This document shows, piece by piece, positions 34,127 to 42,445 of a stretch of DNA of 64,000 nt (positions within the stretch are counted from its first letter, which is position 1; each line of letters starts with the position of its first letter). The notes beneath the pieces were generated by a model. That model saw only the letters and a program-made list of their open reading frames with translations, made no database searches and was not told where the DNA came from. Source of the stretch: JAWKWH01 sp963669455 (GTDB lineage: Bacteria > Pseudomonadota > Alphaproteobacteria > Rhizobiales > Rhizobiaceae); assembly GCA_963669455.1 (NCBI GenBank), contig OY770026.1, positions 186,001 to 250,000 on the forward strand, in the 5' to 3' direction. The translations under genes and the position numbers were made by a program.

Positions 34127-34155
34127 GTGAACCATCAACAGGATCCATTGATGTC

Positions 34156-34578
34156 ATGACACCATTCCACCTGGCATTTCCCGTCGACGACCTGGCTCAG
34201 GCGGACAAATTCTATTGCCAGGTGCTCGGCTGCCAGCGCGGCCGGGCATCTGGGACCTGGATCGATTTCTCAATGTTCGGTCACCAAATATCGGCCCATC
34301 TGAAGCCGGGCGCAGCTGGAAACGGGGTCAAAAATGATGTTGAGGGCGTCGGTGTTCCGATCCCCCATTTCGGCGTTATCTTGGACATGGATGACTGGAA
34401 AACGCTGGCTGAACGGCTCGAAAGCCACGACGACATAGACTGGATTGAACGGCCATTTGTCAGGTTCATCGGCAAACCGGCAGAACAGGCGACCATGTTT
34501 ATTCGCGATCCGTCGGGCAATGCGCTGGAGTTCAAAGGTTTTGCCTCGATGGAGGCCATATTCACCTCGAATGACTGA
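34156..34578 (+). CDS. VOC-superfamily protein (glyoxalase/dioxygenase-like)
   Basis: 140 residues from the ATG at 34156, where homologues begin (MTPFHLAFPVDDLAQADKFY); a TTG at 34123 overlapping the antiporter stop is an alternative. The metal-binding vicinal-oxygen-chelate fold is seen in two halves: HLAFPVDDL with QVLGCQRGR and FGHQISAHL, then GVILDMDDW and FIRDPSGNALEFKG with a late Glu. The substrate is unknown; detoxification of a small electrophile is typical. It overlaps the MATE gene by eight bases and follows the antiporter, so all three may respond to the same stress. Confidence 0.85.
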   Translation: MTPFHLAFPVDDLAQADKFYCQVLGCQRGRASGTWIDFSMFGHQISAHLKPGAAGNGVKNDVEGVGVPIPHFGVILDMDDWKTLAERLESHDDIDWIERPFVRFIGKPAEQATMFIRDPSGNALEFKGFASMEAIFTSND

Positions 34579-35989
34579 CGGAGCCAAACCCGCCAAATTC
34601 GTCACCGGCTCGACGATGCGCCATGTCGTGGTGATGACTGCAACCGCTTCGTTTGGCCTTGTCGCCATATTTGCAGTCGATGCACTCAACCTGTTTTATA
34701 TTTCTCTTTTGGGCGTGCAGGAACTGGCGGCAGCCATCGGCTTTGCCGGAACGCTGATGTTTTTCACACTGTCGATTTCCATCGGCCTGACGATTGCGAC
34801 ATCCGCGCTCGTTGCACGCGCACTGGGAGAGGGTAACCGCGAAAAAGCGGCGAAAACCGGTGGTGCGGCAGTTTTCTTCGTGCTGCTTGTCACCGGCGGC
34901 ATCGCCGTCTTGATGTGGCCATTCGTCGATGTCTTGGTCCGGGCAATCGGTGCACGCGGTGAAACGGCCGACCTTGCCACCCATTTTATGCAGATTGTCG
35001 TTCCGTCAGTTCCGTTGGTTGCTGTCGGCATGTGCACAACAGGCATAATGCGCGGTGTTGGTGACGCGCGCCGGGCCATGTATGTCACGCTTTCAGGCGG
35101 ACTGGCTGCTGCAATCCTCGATCCGCTGTTTATCTTCGGGCTTGATCTGGGACTGACCGGTGCGGCAATCGCGACGGTCCTGTCGCGAATAGTGCTGGTC
35201 CTTGTCGGCCTTCACGGCGCTTGGAAAGTGCACCGCCTGATAAGCTTTCCCGGCACCAAGCATCTTGCGGCCATTGCACGCCCCTTCTTTGCAATCGGCC
35301 TGCCGGCGGTCGCCACCCAGTTGGCAACACCTGCGGGCAATGCCTATGTAACACTGGAGATCGCCCGTTTTGGCGATGATGCGGTTGCCGGCTGGGCCAT
35401 CATCGGCCGGCTGATTCCCGTTGCCTTCGGGGCAATTTTTTCATTGTCCGGCGCCGTTGGACCCATTCTTGGACAAAACTACGGCGCACGCCTTTATGGG
35501 CGCCTGTATTTCGTCATGCGTGACAGCCTGCTTTTCACATTGATCTATGTTTTATTCATCTGGTCTATGATGGCTATTTTTTCCGATGAAATAGCCGGCT
35601 TGTTCGGTGCAACGGGCGATGCACACGATCTGGTGGTGTTCTTCTGTGTGTTTGCAGCGGGAAGTTTTTTGTTCAGCGGCGCGCTTTTCGTGGCAAATGC
35701 GGCGTTCAACAACCTCGGCTACCCGGCCTATTCGACCCTGTTCAATTGGGGCCGGTCGACGCTTGGTACTGTCCCGTTTGTCTGGGTAGGGGCAACCTAT
35801 TTCGGTGCCAAAGGCGTGATCGGGGGATGGGGGCTTGGAGCTATCCTGTTCGGGATTGTCAGTATCGTTTTCTGTTTTAGGGTCATCCGGCAAATCGGCA
35901 ACCGGCCGCCGCCGAAAGAAGATGGTCTTCCCGGACCGCCGCCAACGGCCAACTCACCGTTTTCGACCGGAAAAGCCTCTACTCTCTAG
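34571..35989 (+). CDS. MATE-family efflux transporter
   Basis: 472 residues from the ATG at 34571, overlapping the VOC stop (ATGACTGA). About twelve hydrophobic segments in two halves are visible, with the typical first repeat (MRHVVVMTATASFGLVAIF, ALNLFYISLLGVQELAAAIGFAG) and second repeat (LPAVATQLATPAGNAYVT, GAVGPILGQNYGA). The latter is the conserved PxxxGQNxGA-type block of MATE exporters. These proteins extrude cationic compounds or metabolites with Na or H. The C-terminal 40 residues are Pro-rich and cytoplasmic. Substrate unknown. Confidence 0.92.
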   Translation: MTDGAKPAKFVTGSTMRHVVVMTATASFGLVAIFAVDALNLFYISLLGVQELAAAIGFAGTLMFFTLSISIGLTIATSALVARALGEGNREKAAKTGGAAVFFVLLVTGGIAVLMWPFVDVLVRAIGARGETADLATHFMQIVVPSVPLVAVGMCTTGIMRGVGDARRAMYVTLSGGLAAAILDPLFIFGLDLGLTGAAIATVLSRIVLVLVGLHGAWKVHRLISFPGTKHLAAIARPFFAIGLPAVATQLATPAGNAYVTLEIARFGDDAVAGWAIIGRLIPVAFGAIFSLSGAVGPILGQNYGARLYGRLYFVMRDSLLFTLIYVLFIWSMMAIFSDEIAGLFGATGDAHDLVVFFCVFAAGSFLFSGALFVANAAFNNLGYPAYSTLFNWGRSTLGTVPFVWVGATYFGAKGVIGGWGLGAILFGIVSIVFCFRVIRQIGNRPPPKEDGLPGPPPTANSPFSTGKASTL

Positions 35990-36099
35990 TCATTTGCCGG
36001 CCGGACACGGATCTATCACCATGAGTTGAGGGAATGTGCGGAACTCTCATGCGTTAACACTGTAGAATTGACCGGCAAACCCAATTTCGGGAGCATGAC

Positions 36100-36954
36100 A
36101 TGGAAAACCGGCAGATCATCAACGCGGCGATGAAAGCGCCTTACCTGGAGCGCAGCGAGGAACTGGCCCTTGCTAACCGCTGGAAGCAAGGCCATGACCA
36201 GCAGGCGCTTCAGCGGATTGTGGTCGCCCATATGCGCCTGGTTGTCTCGATGGCGTCAAAGTTTAGAAGTTTTGGCCTGCCGGTCGCCGATCTCATTCAG
36301 GAAGGCCATGTTGGCTTGCTTGAGGCGGCCGCCAGGTTTGAGCCTGAGCGCGAGGTCCGGTTTTCCACCTATGCGATGTGGTGGATACGGGCATCAATGC
36401 AGGACTATGTTCTTCGAAACTGGTCGATCGTGCGCGGCGGTACGTCATCGGCACAAAAGTCGCTGTTTTTCAATTTACGGCGGCTGCGTGCCAAAATCGC
36501 GAAAACCGGCCGGCCTGTGTCCAATGGCGAGGTCCATGCGGAAATTTCGGCAACACTGGGTGTGCCCGAAGCCGATGTGGCACGGATGGATGCGCGTCTT
36601 TCCGGGCCCGATACGTCTCTCAATGCACCAGTGGGGGCAGATGACAGCTCTACTGCGGAGCGGATGGATTTCCTCGTCAGCGAAGAGCCGCTTCCCGATG
36701 AGCTGACCGCCGGGACGATCGATCAGGAGCGGCGCCATATCTGGCTCGAGAAAGCCCTGACCGATCTGAGCGAGCGCGAATTGCGTATCATTCGTCAGCG
36801 CCGCCTGACCGAAGAAGGAGCAACGCTGGAATCGTTGGGACAGGAACTGGGCATCTCCAAGGAACGGGTTCGCCAGATCGAGACCAAAGCGTTGCAGAAG
36901 TTGAAGACCTCGCTGGTCAGCAGCAATCCGGACATGGTTCGCCATGTGTTCTGA
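36100..36954 (+). CDS. rpoH2: Heat-shock/oxidative-stress sigma factor, RpoH2 type
   Basis: 284 residues. The N-terminal APYLERSEELALANRW and region 2 (AHMRLVVSMASKFRSFGLPVADLIQEGHVGLLEAAARFEPE, then FSTYAMWWIRASMQDYVLRNWS) are those of sigma-32; region 4 has the DNA-reading helix LESLGQELGISKERVRQIETKAL. Rhizobia have two or more such factors; this copy fits the RpoH2 group, which controls oxidative and part of the heat response, because its inter-region sequences differ from RpoH1 (a tentative assignment). GGGAG precedes the ATG at 36100. The gene is not clustered with groESL, which here has a CIRCE operator instead. Confidence 0.9.
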   Translation: MENRQIINAAMKAPYLERSEELALANRWKQGHDQQALQRIVVAHMRLVVSMASKFRSFGLPVADLIQEGHVGLLEAAARFEPEREVRFSTYAMWWIRASMQDYVLRNWSIVRGGTSSAQKSLFFNLRRLRAKIAKTGRPVSNGEVHAEISATLGVPEADVARMDARLSGPDTSLNAPVGADDSSTAERMDFLVSEEPLPDELTAGTIDQERRHIWLEKALTDLSERELRIIRQRRLTEEGATLESLGQELGISKERVRQIETKALQKLKTSLVSSNPDMVRHVF

Positions 36955-37028
36955 CCGCCACGGTTGACAATCGGTTTGCCTTGCGGCGGATTTATTTAAG
37001 CTGTGGTGTTCCGGGATAAAGCGCTTGC

Positions 37029-37078
37029 TCGAAACACTTGCATTGGCATGCGGCAAATGGGATGCAAATGCCTGGATC
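37029..37078. repeat. Hybrid copy of the 20-kb palindrome family
   Basis: The left part (TCGAAACACTTGCAT, 37029-37043) matches the inner arm of palindrome A. The rest (37046-37078) matches the centre and right arm of palindrome B at 27 of 33 positions. It lies between rpoH2 and the DUF1244 gene. Confidence 0.75.
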
Positions 37079-37118
37079 AGGCCGCTTGGCGGAGCATAGA
37101 CAATCAGGGGTTTGTTAG

Positions 37119-37427
37119 ATGGCTGAACTTGACGAACAACAGCAGCGCGATTTCGAAGCGGCGGCATTCCGGCGGCTGGTTGAGCATTTGCGCAATCGCA
37201 CCGATGTGCAGAATATCGATTTGATGAACCTCGGCGGCTTTTGCCGCAACTGCCTGTCCAACTGGTATGGCGATGCCGCAAAAGATGCCGGTGTCGAGCT
37301 CACCAAGGACGAGGTCCGCGAGATCATCTATGGCATGCCCTATGCACAGTGGCGTGATAAATATCAGACGGAAGCAACGCCGGAGCAGCAGGAAGCCTTC
37401 AAGAAAAGCCACCCGCATCAGCACTGA
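37119..37427 (+). CDS. DUF1244 protein
   Basis: 102 residues. The central block IDLMNLGGFCRNCLSNWYGDAA and DEVREIIYGMPYAQWRDKYQTEA is characteristic of DUF1244, a conserved proteobacterial family of unknown function with a possible Cys pair (FCRNC). The N-terminal 25 residues are charged and the tail is His-rich. It starts at an ATG at 37119, without a strong ribosome-binding site. It is between rpoH2 and gapR, which may share nothing but proximity. Confidence 0.9.
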   Translation: MAELDEQQQRDFEAAAFRRLVEHLRNRTDVQNIDLMNLGGFCRNCLSNWYGDAAKDAGVELTKDEVREIIYGMPYAQWRDKYQTEATPEQQEAFKKSHPHQH

Positions 37428-37583
37428 AACACGTTTGACTGACGTCAAAGGCAGTTTTTCGTTTCCGGTCATAAACGCAACACGCTGTTCCAGCTGGTCT
37501 TGACGGGTGCGGATTGCTGCGGCAACCAGATGGCTGTAACGGGCCTTGCGATTCTGCCGCCCGACCACATTGGAGACATCGAT

Positions 37584-37847
37584 TTGGCCGACGACATAAC
37601 AACCGAAACTTCGCAGACCGTGGCCGCCGGCCAGCTTCGCGCCTTCATCGAGCGTGTCGAACGGCTGGAAGAGGAAAAGACAACCATCGCCGACGACATC
37701 AAGGAAGTCTATGCCGAGATGAAGGGGACCGGTTTTGACGTCAAGGCGGTGCGTACAATCATCCGGCTGCGCAAGCAGGATCAGGCCGAACGCCAGGAAG
37801 CCGAAGCGATGATCGATCTCTACAAGAATGCGCTTGGGATGGATTGA
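37584..37847 (+). CDS. gapR: GapR-like nucleoid-associated protein (DUF2312)
   Basis: 87 residues from a TTG at 37584. I choose this start because GGAG lies eight bases upstream and the resulting ADDITTETSQTVAAGQL leader fits the family; ATG at 37530 or TTG at 37500 would add unusual residues. The body, ERVERLEEEKTTIADDIKEVYAEMKGTGFD then VRTIIRLRKQ, forms the coiled coil and basic helices of GapR, which clamps around overtwisted DNA ahead of replication forks and helps topoisomerases (known from Caulobacter). Length agrees with the family. Confidence 0.85.
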   Translation: MADDITTETSQTVAAGQLRAFIERVERLEEEKTTIADDIKEVYAEMKGTGFDVKAVRTIIRLRKQDQAERQEAEAMIDLYKNALGMD

Positions 37848-37889
37848 GGGATGTAACCACAGCGGCGCTGGTTTTTTGCGCCGGGGCTT

Positions 37890-37920
37890 GATTCCAACAT
37901 TTGCATCCTATTTGCTGGCG
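37890..37920. repeat. Reverse-oriented copy of palindrome B half
   Basis: GATTCCAACATTTGCAT (37890-37906) followed by a variant of the ATTTGC centre, in the orientation opposite to the copy at 37046. It stands between gapR and the serine protease gene, immediately before the latter's stop. Confidence 0.7.
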
Positions 37921-37924
37921 GGGC

Positions 37925-39007
37925 CTAAGTCAGATTATCCTCGATTTTTTTGAGCGATGAGGTCATCTCGGCAACTGAGCTTTCCAGGCTGGCTAGCCTG
38001 CTTTCGATTGTCAGTTGTTCGGCGGGTTCACTGATCCCGGGAACAAGGTCAACGAACACTGACGCGCGGGTAACATCCTCGCCGCGACAGCCTGTAGTCG
38101 GGCAGACATTTGATATCCGGCATGCGCCATTGCTGACAAAATCGGTTTCGCCCCGCACCAAAATTCCTTCCGCCTCATGGGTATCGGCATTGAACACGGC
38201 AGAGCCGGAATTACCCCCATAGGTATCGAGATTGGCGACAAAGAAGTCGGCGGAACTATTATCGCGAACCACCGCGTCGGGTGCATATTTCATCGGCAGG
38301 CCTGACGGATGACCGATGACATAGACGCGCTGATCATCGGCAATCTTGGCCGTGCGCTGAATTTTGACAATCGGCTTGCCGATTGCCGGTCGGGTCAGTC
38401 TGACAACAGCATAATCGGCACCATCGGACACCAAATCCCGCCCGACAATTGCGTCTGCTGAAAAAATATCGGTGTTCGGCAACCGGATCGTTCCATCGGA
38501 GAAATTGCCGATCCTGTAGCCAAAGACAAACCGCGTCCGCGCCAGATTGTTGTTGTCTATGCAATGGCCTGCGGTTGCCACCAGATTGGGAGCGACCAGG
38601 AAACCGGAGCAAAACGGCGCGGTTCTTTGTTCTGCAAACCGTTCGCCGGAACATAGCCTCTGGGCATCGCCAAAACGCACTGTCTGTATCAGCGAGGTAC
38701 CGTCACCATTGTCGACGATGCTTGCAATATCGATCAGGCTGACGACGCCGTTTGCATTGCGCCTGACAGACTGGTCGCTGACCTGATCGATATCAACCCG
38801 GTCATCAACCCCGTAGATGACTTTTTGATTGGCGCGCAGTTCGCGTATCAGCAAATCCGTGTCCAGCCCGCCTAATTTGCGTGCCGCCTTGGAGCTTTGT
38901 CCGGACAATTCCAATTGACCCGGCGCATCGCCCGCCTCTCTGGTTCTCAGTTCCTTTAGAATCTCGTCAGCCCGTTTGGCCGCAGCCATTATCTTCTTTT
39001 TACCCAT
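37925..39007 (-). CDS. S1/V8-like serine peptidase, non-exported start
   Basis: 360 residues from the ATG at 39007, which has AGAGGA about eight bases upstream; an ATG 18 bases earlier is possible. No signal peptide is visible: the N-terminus is basic (MGKKKIMAAAKRADEILKEL) and helical. The catalytic triad is complete: His148 (TAGHC), Asp198 (GADYAVV) and Ser267 (GGNSGSA), with a Cys in the SGF loop (133) as in Glu-specific V8 proteases. A C-terminal helical segment of about 40 residues may be a coiled coil. Several exported peptidases of this family are secreted by other routes, so localisation is open. It is divergent from the trypsin gene. Confidence 0.82.
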   Translation of the reverse strand: MGKKKIMAAAKRADEILKELRTREAGDAPGQLELSGQSSKAARKLGGLDTDLLIRELRANQKVIYGVDDRVDIDQVSDQSVRRNANGVVSLIDIASIVDNGDGTSLIQTVRFGDAQRLCSGERFAEQRTAPFCSGFLVAPNLVATAGHCIDNNNLARTRFVFGYRIGNFSDGTIRLPNTDIFSADAIVGRDLVSDGADYAVVRLTRPAIGKPIVKIQRTAKIADDQRVYVIGHPSGLPMKYAPDAVVRDNSSADFFVANLDTYGGNSGSAVFNADTHEAEGILVRGETDFVSNGACRISNVCPTTGCRGEDVTRASVFVDLVPGISEPAEQLTIESRLASLESSVAEMTSSLKKIEDNLT

Positions 39008-39186
39008 AAAAATGTCCTCTGGCATAGAATATCAATGGTTTTTTTCCATGAATTACTTGTAGTACCATAGAATATAAAAATTGCAAAATTTGTAAATATC
39101 ACGCAAAAATCACGCAATATTTCTATTGTTTTCAACTATATCAAAATAGGAAAGTATAAATTTATCTCATACAAGGAGAGCGTGAT
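39008..39186. promoter_or_regulatory. AT-rich divergent promoter region between two proteases
   Basis: 179 bp of clearly AT-rich sequence between the starts at 39007 (minus) and 39187 (plus), in sharp contrast with flanking coding DNA. It contains repeated ATCACGCAA words at about 39099-39116 and several TATA-like hexamers. AGGAGAG at 39174-39180 is the ribosome-binding site of the trypsin gene. Exact promoters cannot be fixed by eye. Confidence 0.5.
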
Positions 39187-40107
39187 ATGACAAAAATCAG
39201 GAAAACCCTTCCGATTCTGACAGTTGCAGCAGGCTTGGTGCTTGGTGGCGCACTGCCCGCACTGGCACAGGGCTTCATGCCTCAGGATGTCAATGATCTG
39301 CCAAGTGATAAATCCGCAAAGATCGAGGTGCAAAAATCACAGGCTGTCACCAATCTGCGAAAAATGCGTAAGTTCATTCCCAAGATCATCAATGGTACGA
39401 ACGCCGCACCTGGTGAATTTCCGCATCAGGTCAGTTTGATGTTCTCATCCGAATTTGACGGCAGCTCCGGGGTGGACCGGCACTTTTGCGGTGGTTCGAT
39501 TGTCGGTGATGAATGGGTTTTGACGGCAGCCCATTGTGTTGAATCGATTGTCGGTCAACAGCAATTTTATTCGATTGGTGCCGGCAGCATCGATTTGAAC
39601 CAGTTGGAGGAATACAAACTCGACGGTATCTGGATTCACCCCAAATATGATGGCGGCACACTCGACTATGATTTTGCGATTGTGAAGGTGAACCGTCCGC
39701 TGTTTGACAAGGAAATCCCGATTGTCAGCCGGGCCGACAACCATTTTATCCGGGTTGGCAATGCAGCGATGATAACCGGCTGGGGTGTCGACGGCACCGG
39801 CACGATACAACAGATCCTGCAGAAGGTGACGGTGAAAGTTATCAGTCGAAACGACTGCAATGATGCCGATTCCTATGATGGTGCAATAACATCGCGCATG
39901 ATTTGCCTCGGCCTTGAAGTCGGCGGGAAGGATTCCTGCCAGGGCGATAGCGGCGGCCCGGCCACTACCGCGGTCCAAAACGGAGCAAAAGTTCTGTTCG
40001 GCAATGTCAGCTGGGGATTTGGCTGTGCGGAGCCGGAAAAATTCGGTGTTTACGGCCGGCTTATCGCGGTGCGCGGATGGATCGATTCAATCCTGCCGGG
40101 GAATTGA
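39187..40107 (+). CDS. Trypsin-like serine protease zymogen (S1A)
   Basis: 306 residues. Signal peptide (residues 5-27, cleavage ALPALA-QG), a propeptide of about 40 residues, then an activation site PK66-IING as in trypsinogen. The triad is His116 (TAAHC), Asp162 (DYDFAIV) and Ser255 (GDSGGP). Asp249 in KDSCQGDSGGP is the S1-pocket Asp of trypsin, predicting cleavage after Lys or Arg, and SWGFGC at 275-280 is complete. Paired Cys are 101-117, 224-240 and 251-280. Such animal-like trypsins occur sporadically in bacteria. It could be autocatalytically activated because the site follows Lys. Predicted secreted. Confidence 0.93.
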   Translation: MTKIRKTLPILTVAAGLVLGGALPALAQGFMPQDVNDLPSDKSAKIEVQKSQAVTNLRKMRKFIPKIINGTNAAPGEFPHQVSLMFSSEFDGSSGVDRHFCGGSIVGDEWVLTAAHCVESIVGQQQFYSIGAGSIDLNQLEEYKLDGIWIHPKYDGGTLDYDFAIVKVNRPLFDKEIPIVSRADNHFIRVGNAAMITGWGVDGTGTIQQILQKVTVKVISRNDCNDADSYDGAITSRMICLGLEVGGKDSCQGDSGGPATTAVQNGAKVLFGNVSWGFGCAEPEKFGVYGRLIAVRGWIDSILPGN

Positions 40108-40131
40108 TTGCTGGCAGATCGACTATTGTTT

Positions 40132-40168
40132 GCCGGGCCTGCACGCCATCGCGCTTGCAGGCCCCGGC
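40132..40168. terminator. Probable bidirectional terminator hairpin
   Basis: GCCGGGCCTGCA (40132-40143) pairs with TGCAGGCCCCGGC (40156-40168), one base bulged, between the convergent trypsin and CoxE-like genes. A T-rich stretch follows on the plus strand (TATTTGTTTG). Confidence 0.55.
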
Positions 40169-40205
40169 TGCGGTATTTGTTTGACCATGGATTCTGTGAT
40201 CCGGC

Positions 40206-41396
40206 TCAATGGCTGCGGCTTAATTCCTTCGTTGCCGCGTCGAGGCCCTTTAGCGTCAGCGGGAACATACGGTCGGAAAAGATATCCCGGATCATGCCGA
40301 TGGAATGGGTGTAACTCCAGTGTTTCTGCCGGGTCGGGTTGATCCAGATCGCGTTCGGCCACTGGTTGAGCGCCCGTTGCAGCCACAGATGGCCGGGCTC
40401 CGGGTTCCAATGCTCCACCGAGCCGCCCTGATAGGCTATTTCATAAGGGCTCATTGAGGCGTCGCCAACAAAGATCACCTTATAGTCATGGCCATATTTG
40501 TGCAGCACGTCATAGGTCGGGATAACTTCTGAATGGCGCCGGCGATTATCTTTCCACACACCCTCGTAAAGGCAGTTGTGGAAATAAAAATATTCCAGCT
40601 GACGGAATTCGGTGCGCGCGGCGGAAAACAATTCCTCCACCGTCTTGATATGATCGTCCATCGATCCGCCAACATCGAAAAACATCAAGAGCTTGACGGC
40701 ATTGCGCCTTTCGGGCCGGGTCTGGACATCCAGATAGCCATGTTCGGCGGTTGATCTGATCGTGCCGCCAAGGTCAAGTTCTTCGTCGGCTCCCTCGCGC
40801 ACCCAGCGGCGCAGACGCTTCAACGCCACCTTGATGTTGCGGGTGCCAAGCTCGACCGTATCGTCGAAATTCCTAAATTCGCGCTTGTCCCAGACTTTTA
40901 CCGCCCGGCGGTGGCGTGATTCATGCTGGCCGATACGCACACCTTCCGGATTATAGCCATAAGCGCCGAAGGGTGAGGTGCCGGCGGTGCCGATCCATTT
41001 TGACCCGCCCTGATGGCGTTCCTTCTGCTCTTCAAGCCGCTTTTTCAGCGTCTCCATCAGCTTTTCAAACCCGCCGAGCGCTTCGACGAGCTTCTTGTCT
41101 TCCTCGCTTAAATGTTTTTCGGCAAGCCTGCGCAGCCATTCCTCAGGCAATTCGGCCGCTTCCAGCGCATCTTCGCCGGATATTGCCTCCAATCCTTTGA
41201 ATATATGGGAAAAAACCTGATCGAACCGATCGATATGGCGTTCGTCTTTCACCATCGCCGAACGGGCCAGATAGTAAAACCCCTCGATGTCATAGGTGAT
41301 TATATCGGCTTCCATGCCTTCAAGCATGGTGAGGTATTCCCTAAGTGACACAGGAATGCGGGCGGCTTTCAACTCAAGAAAAAACGGTATGAACAT
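40206..41396 (-). CDS. CoxE-like VWA-domain protein (MoxR partner)
   Basis: 396 residues from the ATG at 41396 (MFIPFFLELKAA, as in homologues); the upstream in-frame 17 residues are unsupported. The N-terminal half is helical with IPVSLREYLTMLEGM. The VWA region from about residue 230 has LLMFFDVGGSMDDHI (a variant of DxSxS) and later VIFVGDASMSPYEIA. Proteins of this type (COG3825) work with MoxR AAA ATPases as chaperones that insert metals or assemble complexes, for example in CO dehydrogenase. The matching MoxR gene is 2.2 kb away at 43585, separated by an FGE-like gene and metA. Confidence 0.9.
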   Translation of the reverse strand: MFIPFFLELKAARIPVSLREYLTMLEGMEADIITYDIEGFYYLARSAMVKDERHIDRFDQVFSHIFKGLEAISGEDALEAAELPEEWLRRLAEKHLSEEDKKLVEALGGFEKLMETLKKRLEEQKERHQGGSKWIGTAGTSPFGAYGYNPEGVRIGQHESRHRRAVKVWDKREFRNFDDTVELGTRNIKVALKRLRRWVREGADEELDLGGTIRSTAEHGYLDVQTRPERRNAVKLLMFFDVGGSMDDHIKTVEELFSAARTEFRQLEYFYFHNCLYEGVWKDNRRRHSEVIPTYDVLHKYGHDYKVIFVGDASMSPYEIAYQGGSVEHWNPEPGHLWLQRALNQWPNAIWINPTRQKHWSYTHSIGMIRDIFSDRMFPLTLKGLDAATKELSRSH

Positions 41397-41506
41397 GGGG
41401 TCGAACTTAGCATTTTGCGCCTGATTGTCAGCCCCGGACGCACACACGGGGTTTTGATTAAAATTACCGCCGCATTTGGCCTAAGAAAAGGGTGAGGAGA
41501 GTGCCG

Positions 41507-42367
41507 ATGCGCGTATTGTTTACATGTTTTCTGGCTGGTCTGGCCGTGACGATGTTGCCGGCAACGGGATCCGTGGCTCAGAAATTTCACCCGCCAAAAA
41601 CCATCGCGATCCCCGCAGGTCCGTTTCTGAGCGGCTCGGACCGCGCCGAACGCGAAATGGCCTACCGGCTCGACGAGAAAGCCTACGGCCATTCCGTCAC
41701 GCGCAAAAACCGGTGGTATGAAAGCGAACTTGCCCGCACCACGCGCGAGACGGGCGCCTATCACATCATGGTCAATCCGGTGACGAACCAAGACTATGCG
41801 CGCTTTGTCGCTGGAACCGGCCATCCCGCCCCGGCGGTCGATCGCAAGACGTGGAAAGCCTATCGTCTGATCCATCCCTTTAAACGCACGGCGAAATTCC
41901 AGTGGCACGGCGGAAAAATGCCTGAAGGCCGGGGCAACCATCCGGTCACCATGGTGACAATTGCCGATGCCAGGGCCTATGCGGCATGGCTGTCGGAGAA
42001 AACCGGCAAGGTCTGGCGGCTTGCCAGTGAAATCGAGTGGGAAAAGGCCATGCGCGGCACTGACGGGCGCATCTTTCCCTGGGGCGACCAATGGGACGCG
42101 GCGCGCCTGAACAGCCACGATGCCGGACCGTTCGATACCATGCCCGTGGGCAGTTTTCCTAATGGCGCGAGCCCCTATGGTGTGACGGACGCGGTGGGAC
42201 AGGTCTTCGAATGGGTCTCAGACAGCCCGCGCGAGGGGCGGCACTGGGTCAAGGGCGGCTCATGGGACGACAAGGGCTGCGGCGTCTGCCGGCCTGCCGA
42301 ACGGCATCAAAGGCCAAGCGATATCAAGCACATATTGATCGGCTTCCGGCTGGTGCGGGAGCAATAG
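41507..42367 (+). CDS. Formylglycine-generating-enzyme-family protein (SUMF1), exported
   Basis: 286 residues from the ATG at 41507, with GAGGAGA six bases upstream. A signal peptide (VLFTCFLAGLAVTMLPATGSVA) is followed by the FGE-sulfatase domain: IPAGPFLSGSDRAE, VTNQDYARFV, PVTMVTIADARAYAAWLSEKTGK, WRLASEIEWEKAMRG, FPWGDQWD, the VFEWVSD and GGSWDDKG blocks, and IGFRLVREQ. True formylglycine generators have two active-site Cys near the C-terminus; here CGVCRPAERHQRP holds a pair of Cys at a shifted place, so enzymatic identity is open. Many members are ligand-binding or structural proteins. It sits between CoxE-like and metA. Confidence 0.85.
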   Translation: MRVLFTCFLAGLAVTMLPATGSVAQKFHPPKTIAIPAGPFLSGSDRAEREMAYRLDEKAYGHSVTRKNRWYESELARTTRETGAYHIMVNPVTNQDYARFVAGTGHPAPAVDRKTWKAYRLIHPFKRTAKFQWHGGKMPEGRGNHPVTMVTIADARAYAAWLSEKTGKVWRLASEIEWEKAMRGTDGRIFPWGDQWDAARLNSHDAGPFDTMPVGSFPNGASPYGVTDAVGQVFEWVSDSPREGRHWVKGGSWDDKGCGVCRPAERHQRPSDIKHILIGFRLVREQ

Positions 42368-42445
42368 TTCTATCGGGAATAGTTGATCAATGGCGTCACC
42401 CGGCCTTGCCGGCAGCTTTCAATGGCCGGATGGCAATCCTGGCGG

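Noticed and set aside
34123..34155. TTG start for the VOC protein overlapping the antiporter stop
   Set aside because: Homologous sequence begins at the ATG at 34156; kept only as an alternative.
41448..42118. Minus-strand frame opposite the FGE-like gene
   Set aside because: The plus-strand gene has a signal peptide and a complete SUMF1-type pattern; the antisense frame has none.
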